A DNA stretch of 64,000 nt from the NCBI RefSeq assembly GCF_002741015.1, contig NZ_CP016617.1:186001-250000 (forward strand), in the 5' to 3' direction. Made by a program: the position numbers and the translations under genes. The stretch's first letter is position 1, and every line of letters starts with the position of its first letter. Below are positions 54,921 to 63,225 of this stretch, one piece after another. The notes under the pieces were generated by a model, which did no database searches, was not told the DNA's origin, and worked only from the letters and a program-made list of their open reading frames with translations. This stretch comes from Microvirga ossetica. GTDB lineage: Bacteria; Pseudomonadota; Alphaproteobacteria; Rhizobiales; Beijerinckiaceae.

Positions 54921-56675
54921 CTAATAGAGCGCCCAAAGCCCGTCGACGGGCAGTAGGATCGCGGGCAAGTTCGGAGCAAGAGGCTCGGGAGCGGAATTCT
55001 CGCGGGTTGGAAACCGAGGAGAGCGCTTCAGTTTAACGACAGTGTCTCTGCCTGCCGCTCCGCTTGGCTTCGAGCTTGTAGAGGGTGGCCTGACCGATTT
55101 CTCTACGGATTTCAGTTGGAGAGTGCGGCGACGGGTCTGTGCCGTTGCTTCATCGGACAACTCGCGCTCCCTCTCGACTTGGGGTGGGAGAGACACCTGC
55201 CGAGCCTTACGTTGCGAGATATCGTCGTCTGTACCGGCTCCCCTGTTCAGCTTCGCGCCTCCCTGGAATGTATGGGTTGAAGGCTTGAGCAGGACAGGAG
55301 TGGTTTGGAAAAGTAATGCGGCGGGTACGAATTCTGTGCGGACTCCTACATCCGCGATTTGCTTCTTCAAAGCGTGCACGTCACGGAGTGCAGCAGCGGA
55401 ATTCTCTTTCTCTTGACGGAGCACTTCCTGAATTGTAGCAGCGCTTTCGGCTTGGGCTTTCAGAGCTAAAATTTCTCGCTCGGAAGCGCCTAACTGCCGA
55501 GTGACCGAAGCGCTGCGCCCTCTCTCTTGTTTTAACTCGTCCTGCATCTTGGCCTTGCTCTCTCGGAGAGCAGAGAGTTGCTCCTGCACGGCCGTCAACT
55601 GCTGAGATGTGGCATCTGCTCGCTCTTTCTCTTGGGTGGCTGATCTGACCGCTGCGGCGGAGCTAACTGCGCTTGTCTGGAGCGTGACGAGTTCTCTTCT
55701 CAGAGCCTCAAGCTTGCGGCCCGCAGATTTTACGGCATCTCTTTCCCGCTCAAGAGCCGGTCGCAATTCGTCTTTTTCTGCGGCACTCCCCTTGAGAAGC
55801 ACAAGTTGCTCTTGGGCTTCTGCCAATTTTGCCGTCAGTTCCAACAGTGCAGCTTTACCCTGTTCCGCCTCTTTGGCATGCTCATCTCTCGTGTCAGCGG
55901 CTCTTATGGCGTCCTGCGTCATTGCTGCGAGCTGGCTTCGCACGAGGCTCAAGTCATTTATCCCTGAAGCTGTCCGCCCTTTTTCCTGCTCCAGTTTATG
56001 CTCAAGCTCTACTACTCTGGCCTCCTTTTCCCTTAAAGCTGCGACTTGCTCTTGCACTGCGTGTAGCTCTTGTAACGCTTCTTCGGCACGCACCCTCTCT
56101 TTTTCGGCAGCATCGCCCGGTGCGCCTACTTTGCCCCCATTTGCTCCCGGGTCAGCGACTGGGATGCCCTGAGCCAAGCGGGTGTCTTGCCGCTCACGTG
56201 CTACAGCCTGCAGCAGCTTCTGCAGTTCTGGATCTTGCATACTATCACTGATGATTATCGCGAGTGTCCCTGCATTTACAGCAGCTTCAAGCCTCTGCCG
56301 TGCTCCGGTTAAGTCCTTCTGCCGCAGCAATTCTCCAACATCGGCAGCAAGCTCGGTTCTTTCAGGGCCTGTTAAAAGCTCCTGGAAAAGCGAGATCCAT
56401 TTCCTTTGCGGGGCTTCGACATTAGGGGATATTGCAATGTCCTGTTCCGCCGAATTAGGTGTTCGTTGTGTACCGTCTGGTGCATGGCCCTCTCCAATCT
56501 GAGGCGGATGGGGAGTGGCTCCACCAATCTCGTCACCTGCGAGACCGTGCGAAGAATACGCAAACACACCTACAGCAACGACAGTGGGTATAAGGCTCCG
56601 CCATCCGTGTCGCACCCTCGGTACGTGGTGGCTGTAGGCTGAGGCACCTGAAGGCCAAATGCTCTGTGACACCAT
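54921..56675 (-). CDS. Exported or membrane-anchored coiled-coil protein
   Basis: 584 aa; GGAGGGCTC before the ATG at 56675. A basic N-terminus and hydrophobic stretch (SLIPTVVAVGVFAYSSHGLAG) suggest a signal peptide or anchor. Residues about 190-430 are a near-continuous coiled coil of Glu/Gln/Ala heptads with three internal similar blocks (AVQEQVAALREKEARVVELEHKLEQEKGRTAS; AVQEQLSALRESKAKMQDELKQERGRSAS; LALKAQAESAATIQEVLRQEKENSAA). The C-terminal 130 residues are basic and Ser/Pro-rich. No enzyme motif. Likely structural protein of the envelope. It has the same leftward orientation as the next two secreted proteins. Confidence 0.7.
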   Translation of the reverse strand: MVSQSIWPSGASAYSHHVPRVRHGWRSLIPTVVAVGVFAYSSHGLAGDEIGGATPHPPQIGEGHAPDGTQRTPNSAEQDIAISPNVEAPQRKWISLFQELLTGPERTELAADVGELLRQKDLTGARQRLEAAVNAGTLAIIISDSMQDPELQKLLQAVARERQDTRLAQGIPVADPGANGGKVGAPGDAAEKERVRAEEALQELHAVQEQVAALREKEARVVELEHKLEQEKGRTASGINDLSLVRSQLAAMTQDAIRAADTRDEHAKEAEQGKAALLELTAKLAEAQEQLVLLKGSAAEKDELRPALERERDAVKSAGRKLEALRRELVTLQTSAVSSAAAVRSATQEKERADATSQQLTAVQEQLSALRESKAKMQDELKQERGRSASVTRQLGASEREILALKAQAESAATIQEVLRQEKENSAAALRDVHALKKQIADVGVRTEFVPAALLFQTTPVLLKPSTHTFQGGAKLNRGAGTDDDISQRKARQVSLPPQVERERELSDEATAQTRRRTLQLKSVEKSVRPPSTSSKPSGAAGRDTVVKLKRSPRFPTRENSAPEPLAPNLPAILLPVDGLWALY

Positions 56676-56811
56676 GTGAGCCCTCCAAAAAGGTCGTTCG
56701 TAGGTGCAATTCCGGCGGAGTACTAAAGTGTCCTGAAAAGTCCACGATGTTGCAGAGTTGTATGTTGGCTGCTGCTAAGTCAGCTCTCACTCTGTCGCGG
56801 CTGACCCGCTA

Positions 56812-57945
56812 TCAGCGGAGCGCCACCACTGCGCCGGACGCATTGAGCCGGCATGAAATGCGAGACTGGCGGACTTGGCGTGCATTCGCCCGAGCGTAAA
56901 CAACTCTCACTTCAAGGGGAGCCGTGAGTCCTCCGTCCGGTGTGCGGCTCGCTTGCCCGACACTGCCTGCATCCACCTGCACAGCTCCATAAGGAAGCGC
57001 TGCCGTCACAATGGACGTGCGACAGGCTTGGACAATCTGAATTGGGACACCTGCTCGCCGGACGAGGGGCTCCACAAAGTCTGCAGTTGCAGAGCCCGAT
57101 GTCTCAAGACGCGGCACGAGGGAGAGCGGCAGGGCCAATGCGGCACTGCTTCCTCTGACCCCGAGCGATGGCGGTATAGTTGCTGCGACCGAAACAGATG
57201 GCGCGGATCGTAGACTTGCAGCAGTTGGCGTTGCTGATGACCTTACGGCAGTCGACGCAGCTTGGGAGTTTGCAGCGGCTGGCGCTGCTCGTGAACTTGC
57301 TGTGCCTGCCGTATCTGGTGCTACGGACGTGGATGCTGAAGCCGACGCTCCCCCAGGTTTGCCGCTGCTGTTGTTGCTGGCCTGATTGCTTGTGCCTCCA
57401 GTGCTCCCGGCGCCTTTGGCACCAGCGCTGCCTCCGCTTCCATTGACTTGGCTGGGGCTGCCACTATTCCCGGCACTCTGATTATTGCCAGTTCCAGCGC
57501 TCCCACCGCCTTTGCCGCCACCGCCGGCATTTCCGCCGTTGCCTTGGCTACCACTGCCACCACCACCGGTGCTTCCACTGCCTTTGCCGCCCCTACTTCC
57601 ACTGCCCTGACCACCGCCTTCGGCATTTCCTCCGGTGGTTCCGTTGCCCTGACCGCCACTGCTACTGTTCCCGCCACCTCGTCCTCCACCTCCTCCGGCA
57701 TTTTCGCTGCTCTTATCACTGCCGCTGTTCCCATTACCCGGGCTGGAACCACCGTCTTTGCCGCTACTATTTCCGTTGCCTCCGCTGTTCCCGGTCCCTT
57801 GACCGCCCCCTCCGTCTCTTCCGCCGTCATTGTGATTACCCTGACCACCGCCGCCGTTACCTCCTTCACCTCCGCCCTTGGCGAAGACAGGCTGAGTGGC
57901 AAGCACCACAATTGTGATAACCGAAACGAGAGAGACCCGAAGCAT
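56812..57945 (-). CDS. Secreted Gly/Ser/Asn-rich repeat protein with C-terminal domain
   Basis: 377 aa from ATG 57945, with AGGAGGAGCC before it. Signal peptide (LRVSLVSVITIVVLATQPVFA), then about 170 residues of imperfect GGxGNGxxGG-type repeats, then an Ala/Ser/Thr-rich linker. A compact C-terminal part follows (PIQIVQACRTSIVTAALPYGAVQVDAGSVG, RTPDGGLTAPLEVRVVYARANARQVRQSRISCRLNASGAVVAL) with two Cys that could form a disulfide. Low-complexity middle suggests a surface or matrix protein. The repeat DNA gives long shadow frames on other strands. Specific function unknown. Confidence 0.75.
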   Translation of the reverse strand: MLRVSLVSVITIVVLATQPVFAKGGGEGGNGGGGQGNHNDGGRDGGGGQGTGNSGGNGNSSGKDGGSSPGNGNSGSDKSSENAGGGGGRGGGNSSSGGQGNGTTGGNAEGGGQGSGSRGGKGSGSTGGGGSGSQGNGGNAGGGGKGGGSAGTGNNQSAGNSGSPSQVNGSGGSAGAKGAGSTGGTSNQASNNSSGKPGGASASASTSVAPDTAGTASSRAAPAAANSQAASTAVRSSATPTAASLRSAPSVSVAATIPPSLGVRGSSAALALPLSLVPRLETSGSATADFVEPLVRRAGVPIQIVQACRTSIVTAALPYGAVQVDAGSVGQASRTPDGGLTAPLEVRVVYARANARQVRQSRISCRLNASGAVVALR

Positions 57946-58380
57946 GGCTCCTCCTGATGATTGCGCCGGACACACGCGGTTGCGCAGATTTCTGTGGTTT
58001 GGTTCTAGGCCGCCCTGTTCTCAGAGGTGCCACTTTCACGCGCTGGTTGCGAGGACAGCTCTACAGAGGGTGCCGGTTGGAACAGCCCAAGAGATCCGCC
58101 GCTAAATCGATTGCGCTCTAGCAACTGCCGTGGAGCGTACATTTTTTGTATGCCCCGCACGCAACAGCAATCTATTACTGCCCTGAATTGTGGCTTCGCC
58201 GTGCATCATCATTGGCAATTCGGGAGGATTATCCATTTGGATCCGCTCAAAGGCTGAACCGAAGCGGTTCCTTGTCACTCCCTGCTGGAATCCGCATGCC
58301 CAATTCATCTGCCTAAACATACTCCCCAGGTGTGCGGGCATGAAGTAAGGTGCCTTTGGTGACCTATCGGGACTTCTTGG
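57946..58380. other. Intergenic region upstream of the Gly-rich gene
   Basis: No supported gene in either strand; short frames lack start signals. Probably promoter for the gene starting at 57945. Confidence 0.4.
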
Positions 58381-58665
58381 CTAGATCCGCTTCATCAGCC
58401 GTGCCGCTGCCATGACGAGCTGCGCATCCAGCATTTCCTCGGCAGCATCGTACTTGGCCACCCACCGCTCATCGGTCGCCGAGCGCATGCCCTTGGGCTT
58501 GCGCAGCACATCCCATTCATCCGCGTTTGCATCCCCGAGTAGAGCCGCCTTCACCTCATGATGGAGGCGATTGCGGGAGAGCCTCAGCCGGTGCCGCCTC
58601 CAGCCCACGTTGACCGAGTACCTGCCGCAATTCCTCACTAAGGCTGTTAAACGGAATTGCCTCAT
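58381..58665 (-). CDS. Small KPKGM...AARLM family protein
   Basis: Open for 94 codons; the conserved part is RLSRNRLHHEVKAALLGDANADEWDVLRKPKGMRSATDERWVAKYDAAEEMLDAQLVMAAARLMKRI. Its first third overlaps the end of the secreted protein gene at 58556 in another frame, so the true start may lie inside that overlap. The family recurs at 54594 (frameshifted) and as a tail-only scrap near 51290-51312. No known function. Confidence 0.5.
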   Translation of the reverse strand: MRQFRLTALVRNCGRYSVNVGWRRHRLRLSRNRLHHEVKAALLGDANADEWDVLRKPKGMRSATDERWVAKYDAAEEMLDAQLVMAAARLMKRI

Positions 58666-59203
58666 ACTGAAACACCGTTATGCAGCGGCCTTCGATGCTG
58701 GCCATGACCATAGCGTCAGCCGACGATGGGCGCCCTTCGGTGGTTTGGGCACTCGCTGGGCTACGACGCTCCTCACCTGGACTCCCTTCCTTCCTCAGGA
58801 CGATGACGTACCAGACAAATCCAGCTTTAGCCGCTTCTGCTAGCATCTGCGCTCTTTGCTTCGCCTCATTCAACGCCTTTCGTCGTTCCTCGATGGACTC
58901 GCCTCGGGTGAAGGCGAGATTTGGAGGCGTGTCACCACTTTCGCCGTATGGATGGACGAAATTCAAGGTCATCCTCAAGCTGTCGACCCTGACCTCCCTG
59001 ACCGCAAGTGCCGCGGCCTCCTTTCGCCCCTGGACGAACTCACGGACGGCCACATCACAGGCGCGGAACTCATCCTGTTCTTGCGCCGCTCGGGGTGGCG
59101 CCCGCTCCTGAGCAGCAGTGCCACGTTTTCGAGGTGTTGCGCCCTCGGCTCCTGCGGAAACAGCTAAGGCAAATGCGATGGCCAATGGAAGAATCTGCAT
59201 CAT
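58556..59203 (-). CDS. Secreted hypothetical protein
   Basis: 215 aa; GGAGG before ATG 59203. Signal peptide (MMQILPLAIAFALAVSAGAEGA), a basic Gln/Arg-rich linker, then a globular part (FRACDVAVREFVQGRKEAAALAVREVRVDSLRMTLNFVHPYGESGD and RKALNEAKQRAQMLAEAAKAGFVWYVIVL, MASIEGRCITVFQYEAIPF). Not recognised. First of three leftward exported-protein genes; a 600-bp gap separates it from the Gly-rich gene, so separate promoters are likely. Confidence 0.65.
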   Translation of the reverse strand: MMQILPLAIAFALAVSAGAEGATPRKRGTAAQERAPPRAAQEQDEFRACDVAVREFVQGRKEAAALAVREVRVDSLRMTLNFVHPYGESGDTPPNLAFTRGESIEERRKALNEAKQRAQMLAEAAKAGFVWYVIVLRKEGSPGEERRSPASAQTTEGRPSSADAMVMASIEGRCITVFQYEAIPFNSLSEELRQVLGQRGLEAAPAEALPQSPPS

Positions 59204-59895
59204 GGCTCCATCCTCCCATAACAGGGAAGAACATTGCCAACCCGACCAATGCCCAAGCTGCTTCGGGCTAACGGCTCGTCAGCCGAGATGGCCACCGTTG
59301 ATAGACTAACGTTTTGGCAGGATTTTAGTTGCTAAGCCTTTGAAGTGTATTCGAAATCCTCGACCTCTTCCTTCAGGTCGCCGTCTAAACTGCCAATTGC
59401 TCCATGGCTTTCAAAACTTGGAGCATGGGATCAACTTTCGTCCTTGTGCTTAAGCGCTCGGATTGCAGCAGCAAGCTCCCGCAATAAGTGAACCGCGCCG
59501 AGTTTTCCGGAGGCTGATTGGCTTGGATTTTACGCGGCCATCGGCATGACCTCAAGCTGGTGTGGAACGGCACCGAAGGTTGACCCCTGGCGAGGGCAGC
59601 GCAACGCCTTGGTTTAGCGACTCAAACTGGAAACTCAGCGGGTCACGATCGGCACCGATCATGACCCCACTGGCGCTTTGAATTCGCCAGCAAAGTCATG
59701 CACTTCATGGCAGTCGGCTCAAGGGTCCGCATTCGATGCTGATTCACAGGCTGGGCGACGCACGGTCAGTCCATACATGGGGTCACCTCTGACGGTCCCA
59801 TGCCCTTCAGGAAGGTCTGCTGTGGCGCGATTAGCTGACCTCAGCCCTACGTCTCAGATGTGCCATAAGCATTCTCACGGTTAAGGCCGGCACAC
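59204..59895. other. Gene-free stretch with an IS3-A end remnant
   Basis: Positions 59488-59562 match the left end of IS3-A almost base for base (TGAACCGCGCC, TTTTCCGGAGGCT, TACGCGGCCATCGGC, TGACCTCAAGCTGG) and then stop. The rest has no recognisable gene. Confidence 0.6.
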
Positions 59896-60382
59896 TCATC
59901 TTGTTCGCGGCGGTCCTTCGAGTGCACTTACAATCTCACACGCGGCAGTCTGCAAGTCTCCGAGATGTCGGGAGGCAAAGTCCTCAACTGAAAACGCTGT
60001 CTTGATCCAGAGCAGGTTGATGGAGCCGTAGACCCGCCGCTGTCCTTGCAACGGAACCGCAATGGCGGCCAGTTGGTCGTTGATAGGCGGGGCTCCGTGA
60101 GGACCGCCTGTGAAGATCGGATCGCGCGTGCCGTACCCCCTTTCACGCGTCCGCGCCAGAATGCGCCCCAGTCGTTCGGGTTCCCTTGCAAGTTGATCAT
60201 CGGGCAGGTCGGAGCTTACAAGTCGGCTTACAATCCGCTTTCGCTCCTGTTCGGGGCAGAAGGCCAGATAGGCTCGCCCTACTCCGGTCAACAGCCATCC
60301 AACTAATTGCCCGACGCGGTCTCTACGGCCAGGATGCGGAAAAAACGGGCTCTGAAGCTGGCTCGTCTCTCGCCGCTCCATG
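59896..60382 (-). pseudogene. IclR-type regulator, effector domain only
   Basis: The frame holds the C-terminal IclR ligand-binding domain (LLTGVGRAYLAFCPEQERKRIVSRL, ILARTRERGYGTRDPIFTGGPHGAPPINDQLAAIAVPLQGQRRVYGSINLLWI). The upstream side is replaced by IS6-B at 60383, and no HTH half was found beyond the element. Inactivated. Confidence 0.75.
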
Positions 60383-61200
60383 TAGGGGCTTGTCACGTTT
60401 GCAGCTTGCTGACGGCATTGCATCGGCTTAGCTGTTCGATATGACCTCACCATTCTACTCCGGCTACCGCTTCCCCAGCGACATCATTCAGCGCGCGATC
60501 TGGCTCTACCTGCGTTTCACCCTCAGCTACCGGGATGCCGAGGAGCTCCTGGCCGAGCGTGGGGTCGAGGTGTCTTATGAGACCATTCGGCGCTGGGTGC
60601 TCACCTTTGGACCGGTGATCGCGCACCAGCTGCGGACCCGACGTCCTAAGCCTCACAGTCGCTGGCACCTGGACGAGATGTTTGTTCGCATTGGAGGCAA
60701 GCAGATGTATCTCTGGCGCGCCGTTGATGCTGAAGGCGAGGTCCTCGAGGTGCTGGTTCAAGCGAAGCGCGACAAGCGAGCCGCCCTGAAGCTCATTCGT
60801 AAGCTCCTGAAGAAGCACGGCACCGCTCCAACAGAGTGGGTCACGGACAAGTGTCCCGCCTATGGAGCTGCGCTTCGAGGCCTGAAGATCCAGAGGGCCG
60901 TTCATACCCAGGCCAAGCGGGCCAACAACCGAGCGGAGAGTTCGCACGTGCCGGTGCGACGACGAGAGTGGAAGCTGCAGGGGTTCAAGTCACCCGGCTC
61001 GGCCCAGCGGTTCCTCACAATGCATGCAGCGATCTACAACACGTTCACCGTTCCTCGCCATCTCACGACCGCCCGAACGCACCGGCTCCTCCGAGCCGAG
61101 GCGTTCGCCACGTGGCGCGAAGCTGCGGGTATAGTGGCATAGCGAGGGACATGTGGCAGATCCCATTTCGGTCAGACCCCGCAATGTGACAAGCCCCTAT
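60383..61200 (+). mobile_element. IS6-family element IS6-B
   Basis: Ends TAGGGGCTTGTCAC (60383) and GTGACAAGCCCCTA (ending 61200) are perfect 14-bp inverted repeats; 818 bp, one gene. No matching 8-bp flanks were seen. Confidence 0.88.
60441..61142 (+). CDS. IS6-family transposase, intact
   Basis: 233 aa. HTH region (FPSDIIQRAIWLYLRFTLSYRDAEELLAERGVEVSYETIRRWV). DDE core: Asp in RWHLDEMFVRIGGKQMYLWRAVD, Asp in EWVTDKCPAYGAAL and Glu in NNRAESSHVPVRRREWKLQGF. Complete, probably active, unlike IS6-A. Confidence 0.92.
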   Translation: MTSPFYSGYRFPSDIIQRAIWLYLRFTLSYRDAEELLAERGVEVSYETIRRWVLTFGPVIAHQLRTRRPKPHSRWHLDEMFVRIGGKQMYLWRAVDAEGEVLEVLVQAKRDKRAALKLIRKLLKKHGTAPTEWVTDKCPAYGAALRGLKIQRAVHTQAKRANNRAESSHVPVRRREWKLQGFKSPGSAQRFLTMHAAIYNTFTVPRHLTTARTHRLLRAEAFATWREAAGIVA

Positions 61201-61479
61201 GAGTCGCCTCCGGAATCTCCTGCCACCATGGCTCTGAGGGCTCGACGCGAGGGATGGAGCAAGTTCGAAGTGTGTTCTCCTGGCACTGAAGAGAAGTAAA
61301 GCGAACGTCGGCGTTGGCACCGTGAGCGGCCTTCTACACGGCCGCACTGCGGCTGTCACAATAACCTAGGTAGGAGGGCGAAGCGTGTCGACCGAAAGTC
61401 GCTCGCCAGCTCGCTGCGGCGAGTTCCTCCGGGCGCAAAGAGACGCGGCCCGCACATTCAGCACGATCCCAAACCGCGC
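61201..61479. other. No supported gene
   Basis: Short frames only; nothing resembling the missing IclR DNA-binding half. Confidence 0.4.
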
Positions 61480-62022
61480 CTAATCCGGGGCGCCGAACAG
61501 ATGTGCGAGGTCGTTCAGGGCCTCCTTCGGCAGCGACGCGTGGCGCTGGTCCGCGACGGCCGCCTGCCCCAGAAAAGCCCAGTAGAGGAACACGGCCCGA
61601 TGGGCTGCGCGCGTGGTGTCCACGCCAGCATCGACCAGCAATCGGGCAACGCGGGCGATCCGTCGGTCGTCCACGGCGGCAACAAGGCTCGCAACATCCT
61701 TGTCGTGGGCGGCCCAAGACCGGACGGCGCGGTCAAGCTTAGGCTGCCGACCGAAGGCGTCGTGCAGCAGATCCCGCAACCGGCCTGGGTCGCCCGGCCT
61801 GGCATCCAGCGCATCGATGATCTGATCCGTCGACGTTTCCTGCCAGTGCTGCAGGAGCTGGCTCCGGAAGTCCTCGATGTCCTGGAAATGCCAGTAGAAA
61901 CTGCCACGCGACACGTTGAGCGCAGCGGCCATCGGGCCGACCTTCAAGGCGCCCGGCCCAGCGTTCGCCAGCGTCCGCAGGCCCTGCTTCAACCAGTCCA
62001 ACTTTGTTCGCCGATCGCCCAT
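61480..62022 (-). CDS. TetR/AcrR-family repressor
   Basis: 180 aa from ATG 62022. N-terminal TetR HTH (LKQGLRTLANAGPGALKVGPMAAALNVSRGSFYWHFQDIEDFRSQLLQHW) with the typical SRGSFYWHF recognition helix. The helical ligand-binding part ends ALNDLAHLFGAPD. It faces the membrane protein gene at 62098 across a 75-bp region with two dyads, so it very likely represses that gene and itself. Ligand unknown. Confidence 0.88.
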   Translation of the reverse strand: MGDRRTKLDWLKQGLRTLANAGPGALKVGPMAAALNVSRGSFYWHFQDIEDFRSQLLQHWQETSTDQIIDALDARPGDPGRLRDLLHDAFGRQPKLDRAVRSWAAHDKDVASLVAAVDDRRIARVARLLVDAGVDTTRAAHRAVFLYWAFLGQAAVADQRHASLPKEALNDLAHLFGAPD

Positions 62023-62031
62023 GGCTGCACC

Positions 62032-62100
62032 ATACACATGTGTATTGACTCGTCCAGCCATTGGGCTATGGTCATCACCATACAGAGGTGTATGGTGATG
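62032..62100 (+). promoter_or_regulatory. Promoter and two operators between tetR-type gene and membrane gene
   Basis: Perfect palindrome ATACACATGTGTAT at 62032-62045; second inverted repeat CACCATACA/TGTATGGTG (four-base spacer) just before the start at 62098. Both share the half-site TACA/TGTA. Between them TTGACT (62045-62050) and TATGGT (62067-62072) with 16-bp spacing form a good sigma-70-type promoter, which bound repressor would block. Confidence 0.65.
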
Positions 62101-62484
62101 ACCAGACACGACGCCGCTCTCATCATCGCCGGGCTCATCGGCAGCTTTGGTGCCGTCGTGCACGGCATGCTCACCCAGTCTCGTATCGTCGATCCGGTTC
62201 AGGAGCTCGCGGCTGCCCGGATCAGTGCGCAGGTCCAGCGGCTTGTGACGCTCCTGCTGCAGTTCAGCACCTTCAACTGGTTCATTGGCGGGCTCGCGCT
62301 GATCGTAGCCGCCTGCACGTTCGGGCGGGAGGCCAGGCTGGCAACGGGCTTGCTGGTGGGAAGCTCGTACCTGTTTGCCACCCTCGGCAATCTCTGGGCT
62401 ACCCGAGGGCGGCACCCGGGCTGGATCGTCTATGGAGCCGCGCTCAGCCTGACCCTCTACGGGCTCGCCGAAACCAGCCTGTGA
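62098..62484 (+). CDS. Four-helix integral membrane protein under TetR-type control
   Basis: 128 aa from ATG 62098 (AGAGGTG seven bases before; ATG 62092 also in frame). Hydrophobic segments near 6-24, 52-72, 75-93 and 104-122 (IIAGLIGSFGAVVHGML, FNWFIGGLALIVAACTFG, LLVGSSYLFATLGNLWA, WIVYGAALSLTLYGLAE). It resembles small uncharacterised membrane proteins of the DoxX-like size class but I do not assign a family. Likely the target of the divergent repressor. Confidence 0.75.
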   Translation: MTRHDAALIIAGLIGSFGAVVHGMLTQSRIVDPVQELAAARISAQVQRLVTLLLQFSTFNWFIGGLALIVAACTFGREARLATGLLVGSSYLFATLGNLWATRGRHPGWIVYGAALSLTLYGLAETSL

Positions 62485-62599
62485 GCGCCCGCCGGGCTTC
62501 GCGCTGAACCAGGTCGTGTGATCGTCTGATGCAAGCACAGGGAGGCCGACATGAAGATTCTGGTCGCCGGGTCATCTTAACGTCAGCCGCTACGCTGAT

Positions 62600-62858
62600 T
62601 TATGCACCAATGTCACCTCGACCGGCTCATTCTCGCCCGCGAGCTGATTGGTCGGGTGACGACCAAGACCCGCAGCAATTCCAAGCTGCCAGCCCTGCTC
62701 GAGCTGTTCCTGTCGCGCCTGCTGGTGACGGTGCCCCTCGCGGCCAAGCTGTTGCAGGTCACCCCAAGGCCGTCGACCTGATGCTGGCGCAGCTCGGCGG
62801 GGCGCTGCCACGCGAGCTCACTGGCCGCACCCGCTATCGCGCCTGGGATATCGTGTAA
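62600..62858 (+). pseudogene. Fragment of a RHE_PE00001-type (DUF1612/HTH) plasmid gene
   Basis: Readable across one frameshift: LDRLILARELIGRVTTKTRSNSKLPALLELFLSR, LVTVPLAAKLLQVTPKAVDLMLAQLGGALPRELTGRTRYRAWDIV. This is the C-terminal winged-helix pattern of a family widespread on rhizobial plasmids. The frame breaks at CACCCCAAGGCC (near 62764) and the N-terminal DUF1612 part is missing. Confidence 0.5.
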
Positions 62859-62859
62859 G

Positions 62860-63225
62860 GCTCCCCAATAACATCTCATCCCCGAATTCTGAGCCATCTT
62901 GACCAATTCAAAGCCTTCAGTCCCGGAAGCGACATCGCAGCGGCCAGAGATCAAAAGGCCCAGCGCGAATTCAGGCTGGAAGGCTCGGCAATAGAGGCGT
63001 AAAATCGCTTTCTGGGATGGCGCGGCCTGTGTCCGAAAGCCACCCATTGCCAGGATTGCGCCGTTGCAGGAACTGGAGCGGCAACGTCGTCGCCTCATTG
63101 GGCGCACGGGCGAGGAACGCCGAGAGGACACACGCGAGAACGGTGCGCTGATCGACAATCGGTCCTGATCACTCCTCCAAGTGGGAAGACAGGCCTTATC
63201 CGATATCAAGTGGAGGGGACGCTCC
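62860..63225. other. Upstream region of the ABC binding-protein gene
   Basis: No supported gene; long leftward frame 63374-62613 is a shadow. It may hold the promoter for the gene at 63226. Confidence 0.4.

Noticed and set aside
57321..57957. Long frames on both strands inside the Gly-rich repeat gene
   Set aside because: They are shadows of the GGC/GGT-type repeats; only the frame with signal peptide and AGGAGG start (57945) is plausible.
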